From contig NZ_BAGZ01000003.1 in NCBI RefSeq assembly GCF_000298175.1, positions 62,001 through 126,000 on the forward strand: a DNA stretch of 64,000 nucleotides, read 5' to 3'. Every line of letters starts with the position of its first letter. Position 1 is the first letter of the stretch. The notes under the pieces are model-generated. The model made no database searches. It was not told where the DNA came from and worked only from the letters and a program-made list of their open reading frames with translations. This DNA is from Austwickia chelonae NBRC 105200 (GTDB lineage: Bacteria; Actinomycetota; Actinomycetes; Actinomycetales; Dermatophilaceae). This document shows, in pieces, positions 54,005 to 63,529 of the stretch. The position numbers and the translations under genes are program-made.

Positions 54005-54112
54005 GAGCCTGTCCGCAGAGGTCGGGCCCCGCACGGGGGTCTGGATATGTCGGCTGCCGACCACCTCGTAGGTCTCACCCAGGACGGTCGGCAGACCGGC
54101 CGTCCGCTCAGA

Positions 54113-55780
54113 CTAACGTCCTGAACCCACAGAAAGGCCCTGCTCGTTCCGCCGTTCGGCGACCTGCCTCTCGGTGACCCGCCTCAGCAGATCGGCGACG
54201 ACCGCATCCAGGTTCGGGTCGTCCCCCTTGGCCAGTCCGGCGACCTCCATCCGGGTACGTCGACGGCCGTCCGACCCGACCGGTTCGGTGTGTACCCGCA
54301 CGAAGATCCGTCGGCGGCGCACCAGCAGGGAAGCCACCAGGCCCAGGGCCGCCACCAGCGCGGAGGCCAGGGCGAGCGGCCGGGCCGGGTCGTACCTGGC
54401 CGACACCCCGGCCCACCGGTCCAACTGGTCGAAGGTGACGCTCCCCCGCCCGCCGGGGAGTTCGGCGCTCTGCCCCGGGGTCAGGGTCAGACGCACCGGC
54501 GCACCGTCAGCCCCCGTGACCGGGGCCATCCGGCTGGTGTCCACCGTGTACACCGACTGGGCCCGCCCCTCGGGGAAGAGCTCCCCCTCGTAGGCGGTCA
54601 GGACGAGTGCCGGATTGGTCGCTCCGGGGAAGGTCGACCGAAGTCCTCCGTCGGTATCGACCCCTGCGGTCGGCAGGAGGAGCCCCATCAGGCCCAGCTG
54701 TTTCGGCTGGGCGCCGGTCACCTTGACCGCCCCGGTGGAGGTGTAGTTGTCGTCCTGGGGCAGAAAAGGAACCTGCTGGCGGAAGAGCACCTGGCCCGAA
54801 CCGTCCCGCACGGTGATCGTGGGCGCATATCCGTTGCCCAGCAGGTACACCTGGGTACCGCCGAAACCCAGAGGGCCGTTGACCGACAGCTCCCGCTGCT
54901 GCAGGGATTGTCCCGGCCCCTCGCTGACACTCGTGCGAGCCCGGAAATCCCGGGGTGCGCCGACCTGCCGGCCCGCGCGCGGATCGGACTCGAAACGTAC
55001 GTCCAAGGAGTCGATCCGCACGGTGAAAGGATGCAGATCCTCGACGTCGACCCAGGGCCCTGGATTGAAGGTGTCGTAACCGGACACCGAGTTCGAGAAG
55101 GACTGCCCCACCGGGACGATCCGGTCGCCCCGCCAACCCACCAGGTGCCCCCAGGCCAAGGCCACGATCAGGGTCAGCAGTGAGATGTGGAAGAGCAGGT
55201 TGCCGGTCTCCCGGGAATAACCGGTCTCGGCGGAGAGCGTGTTCGGGTCGTCGTCCCGGCTGCATCGGAAACGGTACCGCCAGCCCAGGGCCCGGCGAGC
55301 TTGGGCCAGGACCGCCTCCGGTTCGCCGTCGACCACGCCCTCGCAGTGGCTGGGCAGTCGCTCCAGACGACGTGGCGCCCGTGGCGGCGGCTGACGGATC
55401 GCGTGCAGGTGAACTCTGGTCCGAGGTACCACGCATCCGACGAGAGAAATCATCAGCAGCAGGTAGATCGCCGAGAACCACGGCGAGCTGAAGACCTCGA
55501 AGAAACCCAACCGGTCCAGCCACGGCCCGCTGTCGGGATGCTCCCGCAGATAGTCCGCCACCCTGGTCGGGTCGAGACTCCGCTGAGGGAAAACCGAACC
55601 GGGCACTGCGGCCACCGCCACCAACAACAGCAGGAAGAGGGCGGTGCGCATGCTCGTCAACTGTCGCCAGGCCCACCTGAACAGCCCGACCAGCCCCAGG
55701 TCGGGAAGCCGGCCCCCCGGGGTCGCCCCGTCGGGATCCTTCTCGTCGGCCTTCTCACCGTGCTGATGCTGCGCGTCCAT
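54113..55780 (-). CDS. resB: Cytochrome c biogenesis protein ResB/Ccs1
   Basis: 555 residues from ATG 55780 (MDAQHQHGEK), GAGGA close upstream. Three N-terminal helices (RTALFLLLLVAVAAVPGSVFPQ; FSAIYLLLMISLVGCVVPR; LLFHISLLTLIVALAWGHLVG), a large extracytoplasmic domain, and a final helix (ALASALVAALGLVASLLV). PGSVFPQRSLDP and FSSPWFSAIYLLLMISLV are diagnostic. With CcsB it forms the System II cytochrome c synthetase. Followed by ccsB after 108 bp. Confidence 0.94.
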   Translation of the reverse strand: MDAQHQHGEKADEKDPDGATPGGRLPDLGLVGLFRWAWRQLTSMRTALFLLLLVAVAAVPGSVFPQRSLDPTRVADYLREHPDSGPWLDRLGFFEVFSSPWFSAIYLLLMISLVGCVVPRTRVHLHAIRQPPPRAPRRLERLPSHCEGVVDGEPEAVLAQARRALGWRYRFRCSRDDDPNTLSAETGYSRETGNLLFHISLLTLIVALAWGHLVGWRGDRIVPVGQSFSNSVSGYDTFNPGPWVDVEDLHPFTVRIDSLDVRFESDPRAGRQVGAPRDFRARTSVSEGPGQSLQQRELSVNGPLGFGGTQVYLLGNGYAPTITVRDGSGQVLFRQQVPFLPQDDNYTSTGAVKVTGAQPKQLGLMGLLLPTAGVDTDGGLRSTFPGATNPALVLTAYEGELFPEGRAQSVYTVDTSRMAPVTGADGAPVRLTLTPGQSAELPGGRGSVTFDQLDRWAGVSARYDPARPLALASALVAALGLVASLLVRRRRIFVRVHTEPVGSDGRRRTRMEVAGLAKGDDPNLDAVVADLLRRVTERQVAERRNEQGLSVGSGR

Positions 55781-55874
55781 ATTCCTCGTCAGCCTGCCAT
55801 ATCCGACCCGCCGAGGAGCTCTTCGACGCAAGGCGACTCCAGCCCGTCCCGTCACCGGAGCCAGTGCCCACCGC

Positions 55875-56669
55875 TCACAGGGAGGGGACGAACCCGCTGA
55901 CCAGTCGGATCTGCAGGAAGACCACGAGGGCATCCCACCAGCCGGTGAGCAGGAGCACACCCACCACCAGCAGAAGACCGCCACCGCACCGCTGGACGAA
56001 CAGGTGGTGCCGGCGCAGCCAGGACGAGGCGGTGGCCGCCCGCGACCATCCCGCCGCCACCAGGAGGAAAGGCACCCCCAGCCCCACGCAGTAGGCCGTT
56101 CCGAGCAGTGCGCCGCGCAGGACCGTCCCCGGCCCGCCACCGGTGGTCGTCGCCAAGGTGTAGATGACCGCCAACGTAGGACCCATGCACGGCGCCCAAC
56201 CGACCGCGAAGACCATGCCCAACAGCGGCGCACCGGCCAGACCTGCCGCCGGACGCCAACGCGGGGACCAGCTGGTCTGCGACCCCCAGCCCAGAAAGAC
56301 GAACGCCAGGGCGATGACGGTCGCCCCGCCGACCATCGAGATGGCACGCCGGTGTTCGACGAGGAAGGATCCCGCCGCGGAGGCCAGCACCGTTCCGCCG
56401 AGGAAAACCGTCGAGAAGCCGACCACGAAGAGCGCCGCCCCGCCGACCACCCGGCCCCGAGCCGCTCCGCCACCGCCAGGACGGGCCGCATCCGACGGGC
56501 CGGACTGCCCCCGGGAGGTCCTTCCGATCTCTCCGGACAACCCGGTCACATAGCCGAGGAAACCCGGGACCAGAGGCAGGACACAAGGCGAGGCGAAGGA
56601 GACCGCCCCGGCGGCCAGCGCGACGAAGACGGCCAGGAGCAGGTTCCCGTCGGCGACGACGGCGTTCAC
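55875..56669 (-). CDS. ccdA: Thiol-disulfide electron carrier CcdA
   Basis: 264 residues, about six helices. The two redox cysteines are in FASPCVLPLVP (Cys29) and VGWAPCMGPT (about Cys160), the canonical CcdA positions. It carries reducing equivalents from cytoplasmic thioredoxin across the membrane to TlpA/ResA for apocytochrome c reduction. A 30-residue Gly/Arg-rich loop between the first two helices is longer than in short family members. Same-strand cluster with tlpA and resB. Confidence 0.94.
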   Translation of the reverse strand: MNAVVADGNLLLAVFVALAAGAVSFASPCVLPLVPGFLGYVTGLSGEIGRTSRGQSGPSDAARPGGGGAARGRVVGGAALFVVGFSTVFLGGTVLASAAGSFLVEHRRAISMVGGATVIALAFVFLGWGSQTSWSPRWRPAAGLAGAPLLGMVFAVGWAPCMGPTLAVIYTLATTTGGGPGTVLRGALLGTAYCVGLGVPFLLVAAGWSRAATASSWLRRHHLFVQRCGGGLLLVVGVLLLTGWWDALVVFLQIRLVSGFVPSL

Positions 56670-56697
56670 GGCGTGTCCCTCCTGCCCGGGCCGGTGA

Positions 56698-57342
56698 TCA
56701 TGTCTCCTTCAGGACGTCCTCGACCAGTCCGACGAGGGTAGACTCGCTGGTCAGCTCCCCGGAGACACGGGCGGCGATCCGCCCCTCCCGGTCGATGACC
56801 AGGGTGGTGGGCGTGGCATTGGCCTTGCCCTGGAGCCCGAGGGTGAGGCTTCGGCTCTGGTCGCTCAGGCTGGGGTAGGTCAGCCCGTACCTCTTGACGG
56901 CCGCGGCACCCGTCTCGGGTGATTCACCGCTGTCGATACCGACGAAGACGACCGGTTGGGTGGACTCCCGCCACCGGTTCCAGGCTTTCTCCAGGCGGGG
57001 CATCTCGGCTTCGCAGGGGGCACACCAGCTGCCCCAGACGTTGATCACGACGACCTTGCCCCGGTGGTCGTCGATCCTCCACGGGGTGCCGTCGAGGAGT
57101 TTGCCTTCCAACCGGACCGGTCGGGCACGGTCAGCGGCCCGGATGCTCTCGATCGCCCCGTTGCCGGCGACATAGCCTTTGTTGTCGCCCCGCTGCGCCT
57201 GGCCGGCGATCGAGTTGGCATCGGCGGAACACCCCGTCAGGGCCAGGACGCCGAGCGCACAGGTCAGCCAGGCGACTCTGCGAGGGCAGCCTGCGCGGGG
57301 GCCTGAGGCCCGGGCCCGACGGGGCGCTCCGCCGCTGGTCAT
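56698..57342 (-). CDS. resA: TlpA/ResA-like thioredoxin lipoprotein
   Basis: 214 residues from ATG 57342, overlapping the histidine phosphatase stop (ATGA). An Arg-rich N-terminus and hydrophobic stretch end in lipobox LALTGC (Cys38). The thioredoxin domain has VVVINVWGSWCAPCEAEMP (WCAPC active site), VGIDSGESPE and the cis-proline region ATPTTLVIDREGRI. It reduces haem-binding cysteines of apocytochrome c outside the membrane, receiving electrons from CcdA. Confidence 0.93.
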   Translation of the reverse strand: MTSGGAPRRARASGPRAGCPRRVAWLTCALGVLALTGCSADANSIAGQAQRGDNKGYVAGNGAIESIRAADRARPVRLEGKLLDGTPWRIDDHRGKVVVINVWGSWCAPCEAEMPRLEKAWNRWRESTQPVVFVGIDSGESPETGAAAVKRYGLTYPSLSDQSRSLTLGLQGKANATPTTLVIDREGRIAARVSGELTSESTLVGLVEDVLKET

Positions 57343-57977
57343 GCCCCGGGCACCGCGGAGGCGTCTGGGTAGAGGGAACGGGCCGGTTCGGTGTAGGAGA
57401 CCGCCGTGAGGTCGTCGCCGTCGAAGGTGAACGAGGTCACCGAGGACAGATTGCACCGCCGCCGACGAGGGTCGTGCCATAGACGTTCACCGGAGAGGTG
57501 ACGGCGGAGGGTCTCGATGGGCAGCTGGTGGCTGACCAGGACCGCTTCGTGTCCACGGGCGCTGTCGCGGCTGGCTTCCAGGACCGCTTTCATCCGGGAG
57601 GCGATCTGGGAGTAGGCCTCGCCCCAGCTGGGTCGGAAGGGATTGATCAGTCGGGGCCAGATCGCAGGTTCCAGCAGCCGGGACGTCGTGAAGGCCTTTC
57701 CTTCGAACGAGTTCTCCGCTTCCAGGAGGCGGTCGTCCAGACGGACGGGGATGTCGAAGGCGTCCATGAGTGGACCTGCGGTCTCCTGGGCACGTTCCAA
57801 CGGGGAGGACACCAGGACGGTCACATCCCGATCGGCGAGACTCTGCGCGGTGAGCTGGGCCATCTCCAGCCCACGGTCGGACAGATGGTAGTCCGGGAGA
57901 CGGCCGTAGAGGATCCGGTCGGGGTTGTGGACCTCCCCGTGCCGCACGACATGGACGACGGTACGAGACGAAGTCAT
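57339..57977 (-). CDS. Histidine phosphatase (phosphoglycerate mutase-like) family protein
   Basis: 212 residues. The phosphohistidine motif [16 protein letters not shown] is at the N-terminus, with [11 protein letters not shown], the central [11 protein letters not shown] and the second histidine in [10 protein letters not shown]. Such proteins in actinobacteria often sit between hemL and the cytochrome c maturation genes, as here; substrate unknown. Both ends overlap neighbouring genes by 4 bp (hemL upstream, resA downstream), so all are co-translated. Confidence 0.88.
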   Translation of the reverse strand: MTSSRTVVHVVRHGEVHNPDRILYGRLPDYHLSDRGLEMAQLTAQSLADRDVTVLVSSPLERAQETAGPLMDAFDIPVRLDDRLLEAENSFEGKAFTTSRLLEPAIWPRLINPFRPSWGEAYSQIASRMKAVLEASRDSARGHEAVLVSHQLPIETLRRHLSGERLWHDPRRRRCNLSSVTSFTFDGDDLTAVSYTEPARSLYPDASAVPGA

Positions 57978-59368
57978 GCGCCCATGCTCCCATGGCTCGA
58001 CACGGCAGGGTCCTTCTTGGCCGCGGCCGCTCGTGCCGCAGCCGGGAGCGCGGACAGCACCTGGTCGATCGCGTCGTCGTCGTGGGCGGCCGAGCAGAAC
58101 CACGCCTCGAAAGCGCTCGGGGGCAGATGCACCCCGTCGGAGAGCATCGAGTGGAAGAACGACCGGAAGGCTGCGGTGTCCTGGGCCCGGGCGTCGTCGT
58201 AGTCGGCGACCGGCCCTTCCCGGAAGAAGATACTGAACATGCTGCCGGCCCACTGCACGGTGTGGGGCACCCCGGCGGCGTCCAGAGCAGCGCTGGCGCC
58301 GCCGGCGATCACCCGGGAGACCTCGGTCAGTCGGGCGTAGACCGATGAGTCGCAGGCCTGCAGCGTGGCCAGGCCGGCGGCCGTCGCCACCGGGTTACCG
58401 GAGAGGGTCCCGGCCTGATAGACCGGCCCCTGCGGGGCGAGCAAACCCATCAGGTCGGCCCGCCCCCCGAAAGCTGCCGCGGGGAAACCGCCGCCCATCA
58501 CCTTCCCGAAGGTGAACAGGTCTGGCGCCCCCTGGTCCTGACCGTCGTGCAGGTCGTAGGGACCTTCCAGGCCGTACCAGCCCGCAGCGGAACAGCGGAA
58601 ACCGGTCATCACCTCGTCGCTGATCAGCAGGGCGCCGTGCTGCCGGGTGACCCGACGCAGCGCCTGGGTCCAGCCGGGAGCAGGCGGGACGACGCCCATA
58701 TTTCCCGCAGCTGCTTCGGTGATGACCGCGGCGATCCGCTCCCCGTGCTCGGCGAAGGCCGCCTCCAACGCGGGGATGTCGTTGTACGGCAGGACGATCG
58801 TCTCGGCGGCGGCGCTCGCCGGCACCCCGGCCGAATCGGGCAGGGCGAAGGTGGCCACGCCGCTGCCGGCATGAGCAAGGAGGGCGTCGACATGGCCGTG
58901 GTAGCAACCGGCGAATTTGACCACCGCGCTGCGCCCGGTGGCGCCTCGGGCCAACCGTACGGCGGACATCGTCGCCTCGGTCCCTGAGCTGACCAGGCGG
59001 ACCTGTTCGACCGGGGCGACCCGGGAGACGATCTCCTCGGCGAGGGCCACTTCGTTCTCGCTGGGGGTGCCGAAGGAGAAACCTGAGGCCGCCGCCGCGC
59101 GCACCGCGTCGAGGACCCGTTCGTCACCGTGTCCGAGGATCATCGGCCCCCAGCTGCAGACGAGGTCGACATAGCGTCGTCCGTCGGCATCGGTGAGCCA
59201 GGGCCCCCGCGCGCTCGCGATGAAACGGGGAGTTCCTCCGACCGCTCGATAAGCCCGTACCGGACTGTTCACCCCGCCGGGGATGACCGTCGAGGCGCGT
59301 TCCATCAGAGCCGCGGAGGCTGGCGCGTCATAAGGGAAAGGGGTGTGCTCAGCGCTGGGGTCGACCAT
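57974..59368 (-). CDS. hemL: Glutamate-1-semialdehyde 2,1-aminomutase HemL
   Basis: 464 residues from ATG 59368 ([11 protein letters not shown]), GAGG ten bases upstream; an upstream extension to 59488 is arginine-rich and unlikely. PLP-dependent enzyme making 5-aminolevulinate. [58 protein letters not shown] and the PLP lysine in [12 protein letters not shown] are present. First committed haem step after HemA; hemB, hemD and hemC are just upstream. Confidence 0.96.
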   Translation of the reverse strand: MVDPSAEHTPFPYDAPASAALMERASTVIPGGVNSPVRAYRAVGGTPRFIASARGPWLTDADGRRYVDLVCSWGPMILGHGDERVLDAVRAAAASGFSFGTPSENEVALAEEIVSRVAPVEQVRLVSSGTEATMSAVRLARGATGRSAVVKFAGCYHGHVDALLAHAGSGVATFALPDSAGVPASAAAETIVLPYNDIPALEAAFAEHGERIAAVITEAAAGNMGVVPPAPGWTQALRRVTRQHGALLISDEVMTGFRCSAAGWYGLEGPYDLHDGQDQGAPDLFTFGKVMGGGFPAAAFGGRADLMGLLAPQGPVYQAGTLSGNPVATAAGLATLQACDSSVYARLTEVSRVIAGGASAALDAAGVPHTVQWAGSMFSIFFREGPVADYDDARAQDTAAFRSFFHSMLSDGVHLPPSAFEAWFCSAAHDDDAIDQVLSALPAAARAAAAKKDPAVSSHGSMGA

Positions 59369-59435
59369 GGCCCCATCCTCTCCCATGGCCGGTGTCGGCC
59401 GGCGGCGGAGTCGGCGGCGGAGTCGGGAGAGCTGC

Positions 59436-60005
59436 TCAGGGAACCTTGGCCGGCTCCGGAACGACCTCGGCGGGGGCCTCTTCGTCATGGGAGGAGAAGG
59501 TCCACACCTTCTGCAGGACGAAGGAGATCGGCATGGTCGCGAAGATCTGGATCAGATTCGCCCAGAAGGAAGCTTTGCGCAGCGCCGTGGAGCCGTCGAA
59601 GATCTCCAACGGCAGCGCCACCGGCGAGCCCGGGGTCAGCAGCATGCTCATGATCCACAGCCCGCACACGAAAGCGGCCACACCGATGACGAAGTACCGT
59701 CCGAAACGTTTCCGGCTGGACATGCCGCCGGGGCGGAAGGTCCAGGCCCGGTTGAGCTCGAAGTTCCACACGTTGGCCAGGATGAAGGAGATCGTGGCCG
59801 CCAGATGGTAGACCCGGAAGTTCTTCGCGGTCGGCCACAGCCCGAAGAGCACCTGGCTGTCGGGGTACGACGTCAGTTTCACGATCAACAGGAAGACGCC
59901 CGCGTTCACCGCCACCCCGGATGCCCCGACCACACCGAACTTGAGGAACTCGGTGAGATAGGTGAGTTTCAGGAATCTACGCGCGGGAAGGTCTGTCGAC
60001 ACCAT
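59436..60005 (-). CDS. GtrA-family membrane protein
   Basis: 189 residues from ATG 60005; an earlier TTG is unlikely. Four helices ([82 protein letters not shown]). FGVVGASG and [10 protein letters not shown] are diagnostic of GtrA, which takes part in transfer or flipping of polyprenyl-linked sugars. No glycosyltransferase lies beside it. The C-terminus is acidic ([14 protein letters not shown]). Confidence 0.88.
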   Translation of the reverse strand: MVSTDLPARRFLKLTYLTEFLKFGVVGASGVAVNAGVFLLIVKLTSYPDSQVLFGLWPTAKNFRVYHLAATISFILANVWNFELNRAWTFRPGGMSSRKRFGRYFVIGVAAFVCGLWIMSMLLTPGSPVALPLEIFDGSTALRKASFWANLIQIFATMPISFVLQKVWTFSSHDEEAPAEVVPEPAKVP

Positions 60006-60115
60006 CAAAGGGTAGAACGCCCGCAATGCTCGACGTCCCGGTGGTCCATCGATGCCGACATCGCCGCTTCTGCCAGGGAGTTTCGCCGTCGTCGTCGCCC
60101 GGTGTCCGGCCGTTC

Positions 60116-60643
60116 TCAGGAGGCGTCGCCGGGAAGTGCGTCCCGGACACGGCTCATGAAGTCACCCAGCGCGAGGAAGTCGTCGTGCCCCAAGGGCTCG
60201 AGAAGGTAGCGGCGCACGCTCTCGACGTGGGAGGGCGCCAGGACGGTGAGCAGTCGACGTCCTTCCTCGGTCAGACACAGGTCGACCCCGCGTCGGTCGT
60301 AGTGGACGGAGCATCGGTTCACCCATCCCCGGTTCTCCATCCGGGTGGCGGTGTGGGTCAGCCTGCTCCGGGACTGCACCACCGTGTCGGCCAGGACCGA
60401 CATCCGCAGGCGCCCTTCCGGAGCGTCGGAGAGGATGGCCAGCACCTCGTACTCGGAGATGGACATGCCGTGGACCTGCAGGGCACGGTCCAGCGCGTCC
60501 ATCAGCAACCAGCTGCCCCGGAGGTAGGCACGCCAGGCGGTCTGTTCCTCGTCGGTCAACCAGCGGGGTTCTCCCGGCTCGGTCGATCGGCCACCGCCGG
60601 GCACCGCCGACCCGGTCTCGGCTAGCTGTCGCTGCTGTCGCAT
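60116..60643 (-). CDS. MarR-family transcriptional regulator
   Basis: 175 residues from ATG 60643, GAGG six bases upstream. Winged helix: ISEYEVLAILSDAPEGRLRMSVLADTVVQSRSRLTHTATRMENRGWVNR with the wing CSVHYDRRGVDLCLTEEGRRLL. Helices before and after provide the dimer interface. The effector is unknown. A 15-bp palindrome lies 56 bp upstream of its start, likely its own operator. It breaks the run of haem genes but on the same strand. Confidence 0.9.
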   Translation of the reverse strand: MRQQRQLAETGSAVPGGGRSTEPGEPRWLTDEEQTAWRAYLRGSWLLMDALDRALQVHGMSISEYEVLAILSDAPEGRLRMSVLADTVVQSRSRLTHTATRMENRGWVNRCSVHYDRRGVDLCLTEEGRRLLTVLAPSHVESVRRYLLEPLGHDDFLALGDFMSRVRDALPGDAS

Positions 60644-60698
60644 CCTCGTCCTCAATGAGCTGGGTGATACACCGGCCCAGCGGACGCCCCGACAGCCG

Positions 60699-60713
60699 TG
60701 AACACCGTGTTCA
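60699..60713. promoter_or_regulatory. Perfect inverted repeat upstream of marR, candidate MarR operator
   Basis: TGAACAC-C-GTGTTCA, a 7+7 perfect palindrome with a single central base, 56 bp upstream of the marR start in the 214-bp hemB-marR gap. Confidence 0.65.
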
Positions 60714-60857
60714 GCGCGGTGGGGCGTCTGGATCCCACCGCGTGAGGCCCCGACCGTCCTCTCCGGCCGGAAACCTCACCGCAGACGATAACGGCAGCGG
60801 CGTCGGGGATGTCGGGCAGGTCCGACCCTTCGCCGAACGATGTGCGCAGGCGCCTGC

Positions 60858-61853
60858 TCAGCCGAGGAGCCGGGCGGCTTCGGCGGCGTAATAGGTCAGG
60901 ATCTGCTGCGCACCTGCCCGTCGGATACAGGTCAGGGTCTCCAGGACGACCCGTTCCCGGTCGATCCACCCCTGGGCGGCGGCGGCCTCGATCTGGGCGT
61001 ACTCCCCGGAGACCTGGTAGGCGCTGACCGGCACCGGCGACTCGGCGGCGACCGCCCGCACCACGTCGAGATAGGGCAGTGCCGGTTTGACCATGACGAG
61101 ATCGGCGCCTTCCTCGATGTCGAGACGGACCTCACGCAACGACTCGGTGAGATTCGCCGGATCCTGCTGGTAGGTGGTCCGGTCGCCGGTGAGGGTCGAC
61201 TCGACCGCGTCCCGGAAGGGGCCGTAGTAACCCGAGGCGTACTTCGCGGCATAGGCCAACAGGATCGTGTCGGTGTGTCCGGCCTCGTCCAACGCCGTCC
61301 GGACGTGACCGATCTGGCCGTCCATCATGCCGGACAGGCCCAACACGTGGGCTCCCGCCCGGGCCTGGGCGATCCCCATGGCGGCATAGCGTTCGAGGGT
61401 CGCGTCGTTGTCGACGACCTGACCGCGCCGTGGGTCTTCGCGGAGGAGTCCGCAGTGCCCGTGGTCGGTGAACTCGTCGAGGCACAGGTCGGCCATGACG
61501 ACGATGTCGTCGCCGACCGTGTCACGGACCCGGTTCAAGGCCACGTTGAGCACCCCGTCGGGGTCGTCGGCCCCCGACCCGCGGGCGTCCCGCCGTTCCG
61601 GGACCCCGAAGATCATGACCCCGCCGAGGCCGAGGTCGACCGCCTCCTGCACCTGGGTCAGCAACGAATCCATCGAGTGTTGACTCACCCCGGGCATGGA
61701 GGCGATCGGCGCGGCCTCGGCCGCGCCCTCCCGGACGAAGAGCGGCAGGATCAGATCGGCCGGGTGCAGCCGGGTCTGGGCGACCAGGCGGCGCACGGCC
61801 GGGCTCTGTCGGAGCCGACGGGGACGGATCGTCAGCGGGGCGGCCTCGGACAT
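60858..61853 (-). CDS. hemB: Delta-aminolevulinic acid dehydratase (porphobilinogen synthase) HemB
   Basis: 331 residues. Joins two 5-aminolevulinates to porphobilinogen. [18 protein letters not shown], and the active-site lysines in [19 protein letters not shown] and [11 protein letters not shown] are present. The metal region reads [15 protein letters not shown]: two of the three zinc cysteines are kept and the middle one is Asp. [27 protein letters not shown] precedes the lysines. Part of the hemC-hemD-hemB group. Confidence 0.96.
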   Translation of the reverse strand: MSEAAPLTIRPRRLRQSPAVRRLVAQTRLHPADLILPLFVREGAAEAAPIASMPGVSQHSMDSLLTQVQEAVDLGLGGVMIFGVPERRDARGSGADDPDGVLNVALNRVRDTVGDDIVVMADLCLDEFTDHGHCGLLREDPRRGQVVDNDATLERYAAMGIAQARAGAHVLGLSGMMDGQIGHVRTALDEAGHTDTILLAYAAKYASGYYGPFRDAVESTLTGDRTTYQQDPANLTESLREVRLDIEEGADLVMVKPALPYLDVVRAVAAESPVPVSAYQVSGEYAQIEAAAAQGWIDRERVVLETLTCIRRAGAQQILTYYAAEAARLLG

Positions 61854-61903
61854 CGGTTCTCCGTTCGGAAGGGTCCGCGCCGGGCACGGACGCGTGCTGA
61901 GGA

Positions 61904-63529
61904 TCAGGACCGGCGGCGGCGCCGGGTGTTCTTCTCGCTGGGCCGGACGAGTCGTTCCCCAGCTTCCTGCGCGGCCTTGGCCCGTTGGGTGCCATAGGTC
62001 GCCAAGGCGGCCACCAGCGATGCCGCGCTGGGTTCCGGTGCGACGACCGAGACGGTCAGGCCGTGTTCCTGCGCGGTGGCGGCCGTGGCCGGTCCGATAC
62101 AGGCGACGACGGTGCTGGCGTGCGGTTTACCGGCGATCCCCACGAGGTTGCGGACCGTCGACGAGCTGGTGAAGAGCACCGCGTCGAAGTCACCCTTCTT
62201 GATGGCCTCGCGGACGGGTGCCGGCGGTGGCGCGGCCCGCACGGTGCGATAGGCGGTGACATCGTCGACCGCCCAGCCGAGTTCCTGGAGCCCGGCGACG
62301 AGGACGTCGGTGGCGATATCGGCCCGGGGCAGGAAGACCCCGTTGATCGGGTCGAGGTCGGCGTCATAGGCAGGCCAGTCCTCGAGGAGACCGCGGGCGG
62401 ACTGCTCGCCGCTGGGGATCAGGTCCGGTTCCAGGCCCATCGCGCGCAGGGCGTCAGCGGTGACCCCACCGACGGCGGCGATCTTCAGACCGGCGAAGGC
62501 CCTGCTGTCCAGCCCTCGTTCGGCAAATTTCTCCTTGACGGCCCGGACGGCGTTGACCGACGTGAAACCGACCCATTCGTACCGACCGGTGACCATGCCT
62601 TCGATGGACTTGTCCATCTGAGCCGGGGTGCGCGGCGGTTCCACGCTGATGGTCGGGACGATCTCCCCGACAGCTCCGTAACACTGGAGTTCGGCCATCA
62701 TCGAGCTGGCCTGGGCCTTCGTCCGCGGCACCAGGACCCGCCAGCCGAAGAGCGGCAGCGACTCGAACCAGCTGAAGGCTTCCCGGTCGGCGACTCCGCC
62801 GCCGACGACGGCGACCTGAGCGCCGGGCACCCGTCCGGTCCGCAGCAGTTTGACCGCTTCACCGAGAGCCACGACGGTGGTGCGCTGCTCGGTGGTGCTG
62901 CCGTTGGCGACGAGCGCGACGTCGGTGTACGGGTCACGCCCTTCGGAGAGGGTACGTTCCAGACCGGTAGCGATGTCCTCCGGTTCGCCCATGATGGTGA
63001 CGGCCAGATCGTCCGAACCGGCGACCGACCAGGTCGTGGTGTCGGAGACCCTCGAGATGACCAACGAGGCCGGGGTGCCGGCGCTCGCCCAGGGGATCCC
63101 GGCGTAGGTGGGAACGGCGGTGGCATAGCTGACACCGGGGACGACCTCGACGGCCAGGCCTGCCCCCAGGCAGGTGGCGAGCTCGGCACGGAGGGTGTCC
63201 GCGAGCCCGGAGGCTCCGTCCATCAGTCGGACGACGACGGCTGAACCGTCCTCGTCGGTGGGCTTTCGGGCGACCTCGCGGACGAGACTTCCTAGAAGTT
63301 CGGCAGCGTTCTCCCCCAGGACTTCCGGGGCCTCGACGATCCGAACGCCCGCGCGGGCGTGTCGGTCGACGATGGAACGCGGGGTGCCCTTGTCGAGAAT
63401 GATGACGTCGGCCTGCGCGACCAGGTCTGCTCCACGGACGGTCAGGAGGCCGGGCGCTCCCGGTCCTGTCCCGACGAAGGCGACGCGGGCCAGCGCGTCA
63501 TCGGCCGGTGGCGTGCTTTGGCGGCTCAA
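61904..63529 (-). CDS. hemD: Fused uroporphyrinogen methyltransferase-like / uroporphyrinogen-III synthase (CobA-HemD)
   Basis: 541 residues. N-terminal half (about 15-255) is tetrapyrrole methylase-like ([58 protein letters not shown]); the C-terminal half (about 265-500) is HemD ([74 protein letters not shown]). In the methylase half the usual KGGDPFxFGRG loop is replaced by [18 protein letters not shown], so methylation is doubtful while HemD activity is expected. The tail is basic ([11 protein letters not shown]). The start overlaps the hemC stop by 4 bp. Confidence 0.92.
   Translation of the reverse strand: MSRQSTPPADDALARVAFVGTGPGAPGLLTVRGADLVAQADVIILDKGTPRSIVDRHARAGVRIVEAPEVLGENAAELLGSLVREVARKPTDEDGSAVVVRLMDGASGLADTLRAELATCLGAGLAVEVVPGVSYATAVPTYAGIPWASAGTPASLVISRVSDTTTWSVAGSDDLAVTIMGEPEDIATGLERTLSEGRDPYTDVALVANGSTTEQRTTVVALGEAVKLLRTGRVPGAQVAVVGGGVADREAFSWFESLPLFGWRVLVPRTKAQASSMMAELQCYGAVGEIVPTISVEPPRTPAQMDKSIEGMVTGRYEWVGFTSVNAVRAVKEKFAERGLDSRAFAGLKIAAVGGVTADALRAMGLEPDLIPSGEQSARGLLEDWPAYDADLDPINGVFLPRADIATDVLVAGLQELGWAVDDVTAYRTVRAAPPPAPVREAIKKGDFDAVLFTSSSTVRNLVGIAGKPHASTVVACIGPATAATAQEHGLTVSVVAPEPSAASLVAALATYGTQRAKAAQEAGERLVRPSEKNTRRRRRS

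Noticed and set aside
54113-56491. Long frame joining ResB to a region antisense or out of frame with ccdA
   Set aside because: The part upstream of 55780 is a Trp/Arg/Ser-rich shadow of ccdA; ResB starts at MDAQHQHGEK.
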